Source: a virus. From it: a DNA stretch of 22,244 nucleotides. The notes under the pieces were generated by a model that saw nothing but the letters and a program-made list of their open reading frames with translations, searched no databases and had not been told where the DNA came from. Location of the stretch: positions 1-22,244 of IMG/VR virus record IMGVR_UViG_3300048102_000063; one strand, written 5' to 3'. This document shows, piece after piece, positions 13,445 to 22,244 of this stretch (position 1 is the first letter of the stretch; each line of letters opens with the position of its first letter). The position numbers and the translations under genes are program-made.

Positions 13445-14500
13445 ATGTGTGGTGGTAGCAAGACAGTAAACAATACGACGACGCAGCAGAGTGCAGCTCA
13501 GGCTGACTTACCTGCATGGGCGAAGCCGTATTTCGAGCGGAACATTGCACGAGCAGAGGCGGAGTTTGGTAAGCCTTACGAAGCCTACACTGGTGAGCGC
13601 CTTGCAGGGACCGACCCTAATGTAGCTAGATCGCGCGAGATGGTAGAAGGCCTTGTTGGCACCGGCACCCCCGGACTGGGTACAGCGCAAGATTACGTTA
13701 CTGCAGGTATGGATCGGGCCACTGAGCTTGGACAATACGGCGGAGGTGATTTCTCTACATTTGGATACTCCGATCCGGCAATGTTTACTGGTGAAAACGT
13801 ATCTCAATACATGTCTCCGTATCAGCAGTTGGTTACAGAGCAGGAGAAACAGGCGGCGATTACAGACTTTAACCGTCTGCAGGGCGCTCGTGACACTAAG
13901 GCAGTTCAAGCCGGTGCGTTTGGCGGTTCGCGCCAAGCAGTGCAGCAAGGTCTCGCGGAAGAACAGCTGCTAGGTCAGCTGGCAGGAATCCAAGCCAAAG
14001 GCTCCCAGAGCGCATTTGAAGCCGCCGCCAAACAGTTCGGTGCCGATAGAGCCGCACAGATGACTGCAGAGCAGCGCCGCGCCGCTGAACTTGGACGAGT
14101 ACAAACAGGCCAAGAAGCAGCCAGCCAGTTCGGAGCAGGTCAAGGACTTGCAGCCCTCAAAACTGGGACCGCGCTTGGTACCGAGCTATCTCGCTTGGGT
14201 CAGTTGGAACGGCAGACGGGTATCCAAGACACCCAGCTGCTTGAAGGCGTTGGCAGAGCTGCACAGGCTGAAGAGCAGGCCAGACTCGATCTGGATTACC
14301 AGAACTTCCTTGAGCAGCAGGGTTACACCCGCGAGCAAATCGGTAACATGACAGGTATTCTCTCGGGCATGCCTATTGCTGCAACCGGTACAACGACTAC
14401 TCAGGGTACGACTACCACCCCGACACAGCAGCCCGGTGCGTTCCAACAAGCGGTTGGTGCCGGACTTTCTGGACTATCTCTATATAAGGCGTTCAGCTGA
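13445..14500 (+). CDS. putative internal virion protein, T7 gp14-like by position
   Basis: The 351-residue protein has AAGGAGC at 13432-13438 and starts MCGGSKT, echoing the previous gene. Residues of about 20-60 (LPAWAKPYFERNIARAEAEF, YTGERLAG) are followed by long Ala/Gln/Gly-rich helices (GAFGGSRQAVQQGLAEEQLL, AAKQFGADRAAQMTAEQRR). A Thr-rich linker (TTTTQGTTTTPTQQ) and a short hydrophobic end (GAGLSGLSLYKAF) close it. The composition, Met-Cys start and position before two much larger proteins match the internal core proteins that T7-like phages eject to form a channel. It is longer than T7 gp14 (196 residues). No enzyme motif. Homology is not proved from sequence reading. Confidence 0.65.
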   Translation: MCGGSKTVNNTTTQQSAAQADLPAWAKPYFERNIARAEAEFGKPYEAYTGERLAGTDPNVARSREMVEGLVGTGTPGLGTAQDYVTAGMDRATELGQYGGGDFSTFGYSDPAMFTGENVSQYMSPYQQLVTEQEKQAAITDFNRLQGARDTKAVQAGAFGGSRQAVQQGLAEEQLLGQLAGIQAKGSQSAFEAAAKQFGADRAAQMTAEQRRAAELGRVQTGQEAASQFGAGQGLAALKTGTALGTELSRLGQLERQTGIQDTQLLEGVGRAAQAEEQARLDLDYQNFLEQQGYTREQIGNMTGILSGMPIAATGTTTTQGTTTTPTQQPGAFQQAVGAGLSGLSLYKAFS

Positions 14501-16773
14501 TGCTTAATATGATCGACACCCAAGACAAGCTCAAAAACTTTTCTGAGCAACAACTTATCCAAGAGATGCAGCAGCCTTCTGGGTCCGCACCGCAGTTCAT
14601 GGTTTTGGGTGAGATCGAGCGCCGCAAGCGTATGCGCGCAGATATGCAAAAACAAGAAGGCCTGATGCAGCCTACGGTCGCTCAGGAAGCTGTCTCGGCG
14701 GCGGGTGTACCCCAGCAGGGTATCGCACAAGTTGCGCAGTCCCTCGCGCCAAAGACTGACATGACACAGAACACCGGGGTACCTAACACTCAGGCAGCAG
14801 GTCTACCTGCACAGCCGAATCAGCCACAGCGTATGGCCGACGGTGGTGTTTTACGCCTCGCCCCCGGTGGTGGCCTGTCCGGCGGGACTATCAGTGCTAT
14901 CGCAAACTTGAAGGTAAAGCGTCCTGACATTTACGAAGAATATAAAGACGACCCAGAAGCGCTGGCGATGGCCGCAGAATACTTTCAAAACGTAGCCGAT
15001 ACCCCGGAAAGAACTGGGCTAGAGTCCTTAGAGGCTCCATATGTAGACCCTTACGGGCCTCAAGGGCTGGCGCAGCGTACCGCAGCGGCGGAAGTAAGAA
15101 ATCAGGCTCGTATGGCATCTGAAGTCGCACAGCAAAGAGAAATCGACCGCATGTTGGAGATCAACGCTCCTTTAGGTAGTGGACGACGCGGTGCACCACT
15201 AGACGCGGCAGCTCGCCGCCGTATAGCCGAAGAAGACATGGCTATGGGTATGCCTGTGCCTAGAGATGATTTCCGCACGTTCCCCGTTACTGTGCCGCAG
15301 GCAAAAGCTGATCCAACCTACGCAGAAGATGAGTTCTTTTTTAACGCCGGGATGTTCGATAGGGTTGCTCCAGAAAATGTAGCAGTGCAGCCTCGTAGAT
15401 CGGAGTTGTCAGCGATATCCGCTGCAGAGGACTTAGGTCAGCGTATTGCTCAAGAAGACGCAGCGATGGCGATGCCTATCCCACAGAGTGACGCTGCAGC
15501 AGCTAGAGTTAATCGTCGCGGGGCAGACGCTCCAGCGGCTCAAGGTTTAGCGCAGTTTATAGAAGAAAATAGGTCTGCTATTCCCGGCTATAACCTCCCC
15601 GGCCCTTCAACACCTTATGTAATAGACCCTGATGCAGCTGTAAGAGCCGGTCGGTCCTTGTCATTGCAAGACCAACTGCTAGGCTTAGGCTTCACGGGCG
15701 GAGATATTGATCCGTCACCATTTGGTATAGCAGCGACAGCTGCATCTAAACCCTTGTCCTATGATGCCTTAGTAGCTAAGGCTAAGGCCGGATCGCCAGT
15801 AACTGAATCGGATTTAGTTGCTTCGGTAGAAGCAGGACTTTTAAATGACAATCAAGCGGCGGACATAAACGCCATGATTGACGACTCTAGCTATATCCCA
15901 AGCGCCCAAGAACAACGTATCTCTAACCTTGAGCGCACAAACAGGATGCCTCCAAGCGGGCCTACAAACCCAGACCTTCTAGGTCCAAAAATTATTCGCA
16001 ATGTTGGAGACTACGCCGCAGGAGTGTTTGGTGGTCGTACAATAGCAGAGCAAGATGCCGTAGATGCTGAACGTGCAGAAGAGACGGCGGCGTTTGCCCG
16101 AGCAAAGGCATTAGAGGTTCCAGTAGGCTCTATGGTAGAGCGCACATCTGATGCACAGGAAGAGTTTGACCAGCGCCCCGATACACAGGACGTAAAGCCC
16201 GCAGCGGAGCAGAAAAAGATCGCTGCCGCCATGAAAACCGTTACTGACCCAGCTGCGATGCCTCCTGCAGTAAAACCGCGTACTGGTACGCGTACTGGCA
16301 AGAAGAGCGGTATTTCGGCTGAAAAGAGCAAGATGGACCAAGACAAGTGGTTGGCTCTGGCGCAGGCTGGCTTTACGTTGATGAGCACTGGTGATTTCGG
16401 CAAAGCAGGGTCAGCGGGCCTAGCGGCGCTTCGAGAGTCTGAAAAAGCCGATCGTGAAGAGCGTAAGCTGGGTGCTGAATTGATGCTTAGAGAAGCACAG
16501 CTGGCTGCGGCCAATCGTGCGCCTGCGGCGAAAGCCATACCTGCGGCGTACCTTACAAGTTTGCAAAGGGATAAAGAAGACATACAATCGAAGTTGGCAA
16601 GCCTTAGACCGCCAGAAGAAGGCGGTCTTTTCAGCAGCGGGTCCGACCCCGATGCGGCGGCACGTACACGGCTCCAAGCTGAGTTGGAGGTAGTTAACGC
16701 GCGGATAAATCGAATGTATAGTCAATATGGTCTTGGTGCTCCTGCTCCTAGTAGCCGCCGCAAGGTAATCTAA
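14500..16773 (+). CDS. putative internal virion protein, T7 gp15-like by position and size
   Basis: The 757-residue protein starts in a TGATG overlap and is close in length to T7 gp15 (747). It opens with a helix (DKLKNFSEQQLIQEMQ, LGEIERRKRMRADMQ) and has MADGGVLRLAPGGGLSGG at 112-129, a motif common in marine phage ejection proteins. A duplicated block, RIAEEDMAMGMPVP at 241-254 and RIAQEDAAMAMPIP at 315-328, is 74 residues apart. The C-terminal third carries LALAQAGFTLMSTG, GSAGLAALRESEKADREERK and a final coiled coil (QRDKEDIQSKLASLR). It is Ala, Gln and Pro rich and has no membrane segment or catalytic motif. It is probably packaged in the head. Confidence 0.65.
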   Translation: MLNMIDTQDKLKNFSEQQLIQEMQQPSGSAPQFMVLGEIERRKRMRADMQKQEGLMQPTVAQEAVSAAGVPQQGIAQVAQSLAPKTDMTQNTGVPNTQAAGLPAQPNQPQRMADGGVLRLAPGGGLSGGTISAIANLKVKRPDIYEEYKDDPEALAMAAEYFQNVADTPERTGLESLEAPYVDPYGPQGLAQRTAAAEVRNQARMASEVAQQREIDRMLEINAPLGSGRRGAPLDAAARRRIAEEDMAMGMPVPRDDFRTFPVTVPQAKADPTYAEDEFFFNAGMFDRVAPENVAVQPRRSELSAISAAEDLGQRIAQEDAAMAMPIPQSDAAAARVNRRGADAPAAQGLAQFIEENRSAIPGYNLPGPSTPYVIDPDAAVRAGRSLSLQDQLLGLGFTGGDIDPSPFGIAATAASKPLSYDALVAKAKAGSPVTESDLVASVEAGLLNDNQAADINAMIDDSSYIPSAQEQRISNLERTNRMPPSGPTNPDLLGPKIIRNVGDYAAGVFGGRTIAEQDAVDAERAEETAAFARAKALEVPVGSMVERTSDAQEEFDQRPDTQDVKPAAEQKKIAAAMKTVTDPAAMPPAVKPRTGTRTGKKSGISAEKSKMDQDKWLALAQAGFTLMSTGDFGKAGSAGLAALRESEKADREERKLGAELMLREAQLAAANRAPAAKAIPAAYLTSLQRDKEDIQSKLASLRPPEEGGLFSSGSDPDAAARTRLQAELEVVNARINRMYSQYGLGAPAPSSRRKVI

Positions 16774-16791
16774 TTTACAAGAAGGTGATTC

Positions 16792-19700
16792 ATGGGCGTT
16801 TATCAATACGACGATCCTAAAACCGGGCAAGGATATGACCTGCGTATTGTTGGAGACGTTCCAACAGAGGAAGAGTTTGCTAGACTAGAGGGCCAAATCC
16901 GGCAGGATAGAACCGCGTTTCTTGAAGACTACGAGAAACGGTTCGGTACCGAGATAGAGTTTGACGATGGCACTGCTCTTGGTCGTGGTTTTGGTCGTGG
17001 TACGCAGCAAATCAAGCAAGCTGTCGGTGAAACAGTCGGCACTATTGGGGAGCAGACTGGTCTTGGGTTCCTTGCGAATTATGGTCAAGGTGTAGAAGAA
17101 CGCGCCGGGCAAGAGCTAGGGCGCTTATCTTTAACCCAACCTGAACGCATGCAGTCTACTGATGTCGATAGTATTGGCTCGGCGTTGACTTACGCGGGTG
17201 AACTTGTTGGTGAGCAAATACCACAACTCGGTCTGGGTCTCGGCGCTGCTGTCACTGCTCCTGTTCTAGCCGGTGCTACAGGTGTAGCTGCTCCGTTCCT
17301 TATTGGTGCTGGCGCTGCCGGTGTCGTAACTGCGCCGATCCTGTTTGGTAACAACATCCAACGGCAGGAAGACGAAGTCGCAGCGGGCAAAAAAGATCGA
17401 GTTGATGTGAGCGATGCGCTCGTCGCTACTTTCGGCCAAGCGACACTCGAAGGTGTAGCTGACAAGTTGTTGCTAGGTGGTGTTCTTAAACCCATCGGCA
17501 AGTCCATATTTACCCGCACAATATCCCGTGCCGGTGGCGGTGCTACTTCTGAAGGACTAACTGAAGTCGGTCAGCAAATGCTGGAGCGGTCACAAGCTGG
17601 CCTGCCTATCGACAGCGAAGACGCTATTGCGGAATATCGTGAAGCTGCCATTGCAGGTGGTCTGATCGGTGGTGGTACACGCTCTACTATTGGCGCATTT
17701 GGCGACAGCCCTGCGGATGTTACGCCCACTACCACGAAAGCGAAAGAAGAAGCTACTGTTGAACCTACCACGAAAGCGAAAGAAGAAACTACGGTTGAAC
17801 CTACTCCGGTGGCAGATGAAACTACGGTTGAACCTACTCCGGTGGCAGATGAAACTACTGTTGAACCTACTCCGGTGGCGGAAGAAGCTGCTGCACCTGC
17901 CCAGACGGCAGAAGAGATTGCTGTCGAGGCCGAAACCGCTGCAGAGCCCGAGGTTGAAGCTGCAAAGCCCACCACCGGGCAGGGCACCCAACAAAAGTTC
18001 GATCAGGCTGCAGCCGAGTTCCGTGCAAAACGAACAGTCACTAAAGAGATGCTCGACGAGATCGGCGTTTCTAGGACAGCGGCGTTACGTAAACGGATCA
18101 CTGGGTTAGACGTTACTGATGATGCGGTGAAAACCGATCTTCTCAAATATGCAGATAACCCGAACCCGAAAGTGAAGGCAAAAGCGGACAAGATAAAAGC
18201 GGGTATCTCGGCGTTGCTAGGAGACACTGATGCTACAGGATTGGGAACAGGAACTGAAACTGAACTTACCGCAGTTGGAACAGGCGCTGAAGGTAGTGGA
18301 CTTAGCGTGGAGCAGCTCGAACGAGTTAGAAGTGCAGCTAGAGATACCCGAGAGCCTGCAACACCTGACGAGGTTCCAGTGGGAGGAAGTGTGCCACCTG
18401 TTGTCGTACCTGCAGTATCAGCAGGAGCGGAGCCCGATACACTAGAAGATGTATCCCCGGAAGCAGTTGCAGATCTCACGCAAGAAGTCGATGCAATCGT
18501 CGCCGAGCCGGTCACACCAGTACAAGTCCCTGCTATGGAGCAAAACGCGATACCCGGCCAAGTCACAGGTGTAGCGCAACAAGTTATTCCTGCACCCGTA
18601 GCCCCTGCACCGCGCGCTGCACCATTAATCGGCGCGTCTCTACCACAAGCCGATTTGCAAGCTGTCGAGGCTCAACGAGACGCCGCTGCACAAGCACAAA
18701 TCGAGCGTACGTTTGAGAGCAATCGAGGTAAACAGCCTGAAGTACGTGAGTATCACGACACGCAGTTGGACCCGCGGTCTGCTCCTGAAGTAACCACTGC
18801 AGTGGACAAGGAAGGCGTTGTCGAGCTACTCAACACAAAAGACGCTGACCTCGACGATACTGGAAAAGCTGCCAAGCTGTACTTCAAACGCTTCCGTCGC
18901 CCTGTAGATGCCCTCGCCGAAATCGGCATGATTGCGGTTAACGGCCCTACGCAAAGCGTCAAGAAAAACTACACACCCAAAGAGTTCGCTTTCTACAAGG
19001 GCATGACACAGCCTTCGGCGATGAACGCACGTCGTTGGGTACACGCCAACATGTCTGACAGCGCCATCCAAGAGATGATCCGTGCGCGCCGTGTAGCTAA
19101 CCGCGACACTAGCAAGTTTAACCCGTCCGATGCCTACATTGGTGTGGTTAAGGCCGCTAAGTCCATTCAGCAAAAAGAGGATAACGCCCTCAAGAACCAG
19201 CTGAACCGCTTCCTTGCGTCTCCAGAAGTAAACTATCAAGCCCCTGCGGAGCCGGATCAATCTTTACGCGCTGAAGCTACAGGACAACTTGTTGGCGAGC
19301 GCATCACTGGGCCTGTGACTAAGTCGTTTAAGCCGATAAAGGGTCAGACTGCGCTCGAGTCTTTTTTAGCGGGAATAGATTTTAAACGGCGTAAAGTCCG
19401 CAGTAACGAAACGGTTGCGGACGACACATATACCTATACTGACAAAGAAGGTAACGTGTATGCCTACGAGGATACGCGAGCCGAGGGGAAACTACTTACA
19501 AAAGTAGACGCACAAGAGTTCTACGACGACCTATTGTACAGCCAGAATGAGCTAGGCTTCTTGCTCATCGACCCCGTGCATGGTCTGGACATGGCTATAC
19601 TGCCTAGTATCCGCAACGCTCTACAACGTGGCGACTTGCAGTTTGCTCTCAACGCTATTGCGGCCACAAGCCAAGTAGACCGTATCCGAGAGATTGCTGC

Positions 19701-22244
19701 CAAGCTGGCCAGAGTTGTCGGCACTACTAAAGTGCAGGTGATGGACGATATCTCCCCCGTAGCAGGGCGCACTGCTGCTGGCTTATTCGAGCCCGATACA
19801 AATACGATTTACCTTGACGCTAACAACGGCATGAACGTGCATACTGTTTTGCACGAGATGGCCCACGCAGCTACCTCGGCGTCTTTGGCAAACCCAGCCT
19901 CACCGCAAACCAAACAGTTACAAGGCTTGTTGAACGCAGTGCGCGCTCAATTCGGCGAAGTATACGGCACTCGCAATCTCGACGAGTTTGTTGCCGAAGC
20001 CTTTAGTAATCCGCAGTTCCAGAGTGCGTTAGCGTTCCTCAAGACTGATGGTGGTAGGGTATCTGGCTGGGACAAATTTACTACGGCGGTGCGCAACATT
20101 GTGCGCAAGATTATGGGTATGCAGCCGAAAAAGCTAAACAGCGCGCTTGACGAGGTAGACCGTATTGTCAACGGCATGCTAACGCCGTCCCCCGCTACAC
20201 GAGCAGCACCTTCGATGATGCTACTGTCTGCCACTAAAGCCGGAGCAAACAAACTAGCCCAGAGCGCCGCTAATCTTGCTCCAGAGACCTCGGCTAAAGT
20301 CGCGGACCTAGCGGATGTTGTTTACAATGAAGGCGTATCGCCGAAAGCTAGAAGTTTTGCGCTGGACACGCTGCCTGTAAACATCTTGACTGATATGGCC
20401 AAAAGCAAAATCCCGTTTGCGGAAGAGCTTAACCTACTTATCAAACAGCAGAGCGGTGCGCTTCGTAAAAAGTCTGACGTGCTCGACTCCATCTTGCGGA
20501 ACTTCCATAAGTGGCAACGCAAGAACCCTGAGATGACTGCTATCCTCAACAACATAATCCCGCAAAGTACCTACCTGAAGGTTGACCCGTCGAGAACGGA
20601 TGCTGCGTACCTGAAAACTATTCGGGACGATGCAGAACGCTCCCCGGAGTATGATAAGTTGCGGGCGGAATTCCTAAAACTGGATGAGAAGGGACAAGAC
20701 TTCTACAAGCAGATGCGGAACTACTTTCAAGATACGTATGACGATATCATCGCTGCGTTAGAGGCCCGTTTGGAAGCCACGATTTCAGACCCAGCACTGC
20801 GGCAGAACGCTTTTGAATCGCTCAGAAAGATTTTGCAGAAGGATTCTGGGGTTATCCGTCCGTACTTCCCACTTATGCGTAAGGGTAAATATCGACTGGC
20901 GTACAACTTTATCGACGAAGACGGGCGTTCTGAGCGGGCTGTAGAGTATTTCCCTACATTGCGTAAGGCAGAGCAGGCCAGCGAGATGGTGCTTGAGTAC
21001 AACAAACCTCAAGGCGATACGTTTGACTCTGGCATAGAGCTTACAACATCTTCGCAAACTATGAGCTTCGATAAAGTGCCTAGCAGTGGGTTCATCCGTG
21101 ATATTCTGAAGTCGGTCGAGTTTAACGAACAGGAGTTCAAGACTAACGAGGGCTACAAGAAGGTAATGCAAGACCTTGTTGACTTGTCATTAGACGCAAT
21201 GCCCGAGCGTTCGTTCCTGCAGAACCTACGCCGTCGTAAGGGTGTTCGAGGGTTTATTGGGGATGTAACGCCAACAGGCATGGGGGGCATGGAATTCGAT
21301 GCCTACACTATGATGAAAGAAAAGGGGCGTGATCTTAACAGGCAGCTGGTGCAAATGAAGTCTGCAGCGGAGATCGAGAAGTTCCGAGCAAAGCTGAAAC
21401 CGTACAAAGAGAACCCAAGCACCGCTATGATGGCCAACAAGCTGGATAAAATTTCTGGCTTTGCCTCTAGCCCTAATGTGCCGCAATACTCGCAAGTCGT
21501 GAACAGCTTGGGTTTCGGGTTTACAATGGGTCTAAACTTCTCGTCCGCAGCGATCACCTTTTTCGACGTTGCCATGAGTGCCATGCCCGTACTCGCGGGT
21601 TCACACGGTATTCGTAATACTGGCAAAGCATTTGGGTCCGCTACTAAATTGTTTGCGGGAGCGCCTAGCAAACGCACGGTTATGGTCACAGGCCCAGAAG
21701 GTCAGCCGGTAGAGCAAGAAATAGACATGGGTGTAGCTGGAAAATCTATCTCCAATTACGACCTAAACAACTTGCCAGAGATGTTGCGCAATGTCCGTGC
21801 AGATATACTTATCTCTATGGGTATCGACCAAGGACAGTTCAATCAGTCCATGGTGCAGGAAGACTTAGAAGTTGGGCGTAGCGCCCCCATGGAGACGGTA
21901 AACAAGTACTCCAGCTTCATGTTCCACCACTCGGAACGGTTCAACCGTGAGACAACGCTCACAGCTGCCTACATGCTAGAGGTTCAAAATCTGCAGCGTA
22001 AGAAAGGTCAGCTATCCGAGCAGGATTATCGCGCAGCGGCGCAGAAAGCGATTGACAGCACGGAGTTTACTCTAGGCTCTACCGCAGCGGCGGGGCGTCC
22101 GATTGTAGCTCAAAGTGGTATTGGTAACATCCTGTTCCTCTTCAAACGCTTCGCGGTCAGTAAATACTACATGATGGCCAAGCTGGCGAAAGAGGCGGCT
22201 AACGACCCAGACCCAGAAGTAAGGAAAGCAGCTCGTAAGGGCGG
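16792..22244 (+). CDS. giant virion protein with zinc metallopeptidase motif (3' partial)
   Basis: The ATG at 16792 follows AAGGTG at 16782-16787. The frame stays open for 1,817 codons to the window edge, so the C-terminus is missing. The N-terminal part includes a Gly/Ala-rich hydrophobic stretch (about 144-185) that could insert in a membrane. A repetitive Thr/Glu/Pro linker lies near 314-365. Residues 1021-1025 (HEMAH in TVLHEMAHAAT) are a zinc-protease site, with the likely third ligand in DEFVAEAFSNPQF (1064 onward; Glu1069). Then come a charged helical region, RPYFPLMRKGKYRLAY, and hydrophobic helices (GFGFTMGLNFSSAAITFFD). This layout fits phage polyvalent/ejection megaproteins. It occupies the position of T7 gp16, whose enzyme is a transglycosylase. 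The peptidase target is unknown. Confidence 0.85.
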   Translation, partial: MGVYQYDDPKTGQGYDLRIVGDVPTEEEFARLEGQIRQDRTAFLEDYEKRFGTEIEFDDGTALGRGFGRGTQQIKQAVGETVGTIGEQTGLGFLANYGQGVEERAGQELGRLSLTQPERMQSTDVDSIGSALTYAGELVGEQIPQLGLGLGAAVTAPVLAGATGVAAPFLIGAGAAGVVTAPILFGNNIQRQEDEVAAGKKDRVDVSDALVATFGQATLEGVADKLLLGGVLKPIGKSIFTRTISRAGGGATSEGLTEVGQQMLERSQAGLPIDSEDAIAEYREAAIAGGLIGGGTRSTIGAFGDSPADVTPTTTKAKEEATVEPTTKAKEETTVEPTPVADETTVEPTPVADETTVEPTPVAEEAAAPAQTAEEIAVEAETAAEPEVEAAKPTTGQGTQQKFDQAAAEFRAKRTVTKEMLDEIGVSRTAALRKRITGLDVTDDAVKTDLLKYADNPNPKVKAKADKIKAGISALLGDTDATGLGTGTETELTAVGTGAEGSGLSVEQLERVRSAARDTREPATPDEVPVGGSVPPVVVPAVSAGAEPDTLEDVSPEAVADLTQEVDAIVAEPVTPVQVPAMEQNAIPGQVTGVAQQVIPAPVAPAPRAAPLIGASLPQADLQAVEAQRDAAAQAQIERTFESNRGKQPEVREYHDTQLDPRSAPEVTTAVDKEGVVELLNTKDADLDDTGKAAKLYFKRFRRPVDALAEIGMIAVNGPTQSVKKNYTPKEFAFYKGMTQPSAMNARRWVHANMSDSAIQEMIRARRVANRDTSKFNPSDAYIGVVKAAKSIQQKEDNALKNQLNRFLASPEVNYQAPAEPDQSLRAEATGQLVGERITGPVTKSFKPIKGQTALESFLAGIDFKRRKVRSNETVADDTYTYTDKEGNVYAYEDTRAEGKLLTKVDAQEFYDDLLYSQNELGFLLIDPVHGLDMAILPSIRNALQRGDLQFALNAIAATSQVDRIREIAAKLARVVGTTKVQVMDDISPVAGRTAAGLFEPDTNTIYLDANNGMNVHTVLHEMAHAATSASLANPASPQTKQLQGLLNAVRAQFGEVYGTRNLDEFVAEAFSNPQFQSALAFLKTDGGRVSGWDKFTTAVRNIVRKIMGMQPKKLNSALDEVDRIVNGMLTPSPATRAAPSMMLLSATKAGANKLAQSAANLAPETSAKVADLADVVYNEGVSPKARSFALDTLPVNILTDMAKSKIPFAEELNLLIKQQSGALRKKSDVLDSILRNFHKWQRKNPEMTAILNNIIPQSTYLKVDPSRTDAAYLKTIRDDAERSPEYDKLRAEFLKLDEKGQDFYKQMRNYFQDTYDDIIAALEARLEATISDPALRQNAFESLRKILQKDSGVIRPYFPLMRKGKYRLAYNFIDEDGRSERAVEYFPTLRKAEQASEMVLEYNKPQGDTFDSGIELTTSSQTMSFDKVPSSGFIRDILKSVEFNEQEFKTNEGYKKVMQDLVDLSLDAMPERSFLQNLRRRKGVRGFIGDVTPTGMGGMEFDAYTMMKEKGRDLNRQLVQMKSAAEIEKFRAKLKPYKENPSTAMMANKLDKISGFASSPNVPQYSQVVNSLGFGFTMGLNFSSAAITFFDVAMSAMPVLAGSHGIRNTGKAFGSATKLFAGAPSKRTVMVTGPEGQPVEQEIDMGVAGKSISNYDLNNLPEMLRNVRADILISMGIDQGQFNQSMVQEDLEVGRSAPMETVNKYSSFMFHHSERFNRETTLTAAYMLEVQNLQRKKGQLSEQDYRAAAQKAIDSTEFTLGSTAAAGRPIVAQSGIGNILFLFKRFAVSKYYMMAKLAKEAANDPDPEVRKAARKG
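17731..17886 (+). repeat. tandem repeats in the linker of the giant protein (36-bp then 33-bp period)
   Basis: A 21-base block encoding TTKAKEE occurs at 17731-17751 and 17767-17787, a 36-base period. Then a 33-base unit encoding TTVEPTPVADE occurs at 17788-17820 and 17821-17853 with identical bases, and a third at 17854-17886 that differs slightly. The unit encodes an acidic, proline-containing hinge. Perfect identity of two units suggests recent slippage duplication, so copy number may vary between relatives. Confidence 0.9.

Noticed and set aside
18230-18445. Separate + strand gene of 71 codons inside the giant gene
   Set aside because: It is a different frame of the giant protein's low-complexity region and has no ribosome site.

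Overview
The window is a densely packed stretch of a tailed bacteriophage genome, most like a marine podovirus. All genes lie on the + strand. The longest non-coding gap is under 30 bases, and many junctions are ATGA, TAATG or TGATG overlaps. I see no tRNA, rRNA, CRISPR array, insertion sequence, integrase or clear terminator. The mix of genes resembles uncultured marine podoviruses of the HMO-2011/pelagiphage kind: adhesins with a peptidase S74 end, a viral flavin-dependent halogenase, a DNA-stabilisation/tail-hub protein, a GH19 endolysin, and a very large virion protein with a metallopeptidase motif. The host is probably a Gram-negative marine bacterium, since several products carry Sec signal peptides and the endolysin is a GH19 type. 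Genus-level assignment cannot be made from sequence alone.

Layout. (1) Positions 1-6631 are the adhesin and tail region: the C-terminal part of an S74 tail fibre, a small fibre-like protein, a tail assembly chaperone-like protein, a flavin-dependent halogenase, two repeat-built fibre-like proteins, a P22 gp10-like stabilisation protein and two very small coupled genes. Positions of about 780-2910, ending with the halogenase, are clearly AT-richer (about 40% GC in rows counted by hand) than the flanks (about 60%), which suggests an acquired cassette. (2) Positions 6631-9517 hold a membrane/coiled-coil protein and then five overlapping genes for exported proteins (signal peptides, paired cysteines). 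One resembles a fimbrial or spore-coat-U type subunit and the next a single Ig-like pilus-chaperone domain. (3) Positions 9514-11734 look like the lysis module: a membrane coiled-coil protein, a two-helix membrane protein with a perfect EF-hand loop, a 35-residue membrane peptide, a GTA-type holin and a GH19 endolysin with a peptidoglycan-binding tail. A GNAT acetyltransferase follows. (4) Positions 12222-22244 are a run of large, alanine-rich proteins that are probably packaged in the head and ejected into the host. The last one exceeds 1,817 residues, carries an HEMAH zinc-protease motif and runs off the window.

Working together, the first block would build the host-recognition and head-completion machinery. 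The second would alter or enter the host envelope. The third would lyse the cell. The fourth would form the trans-envelope ejection apparatus, with order and sizes that recall T7 gp14-gp15-gp16 but with a metallopeptidase in the giant protein.
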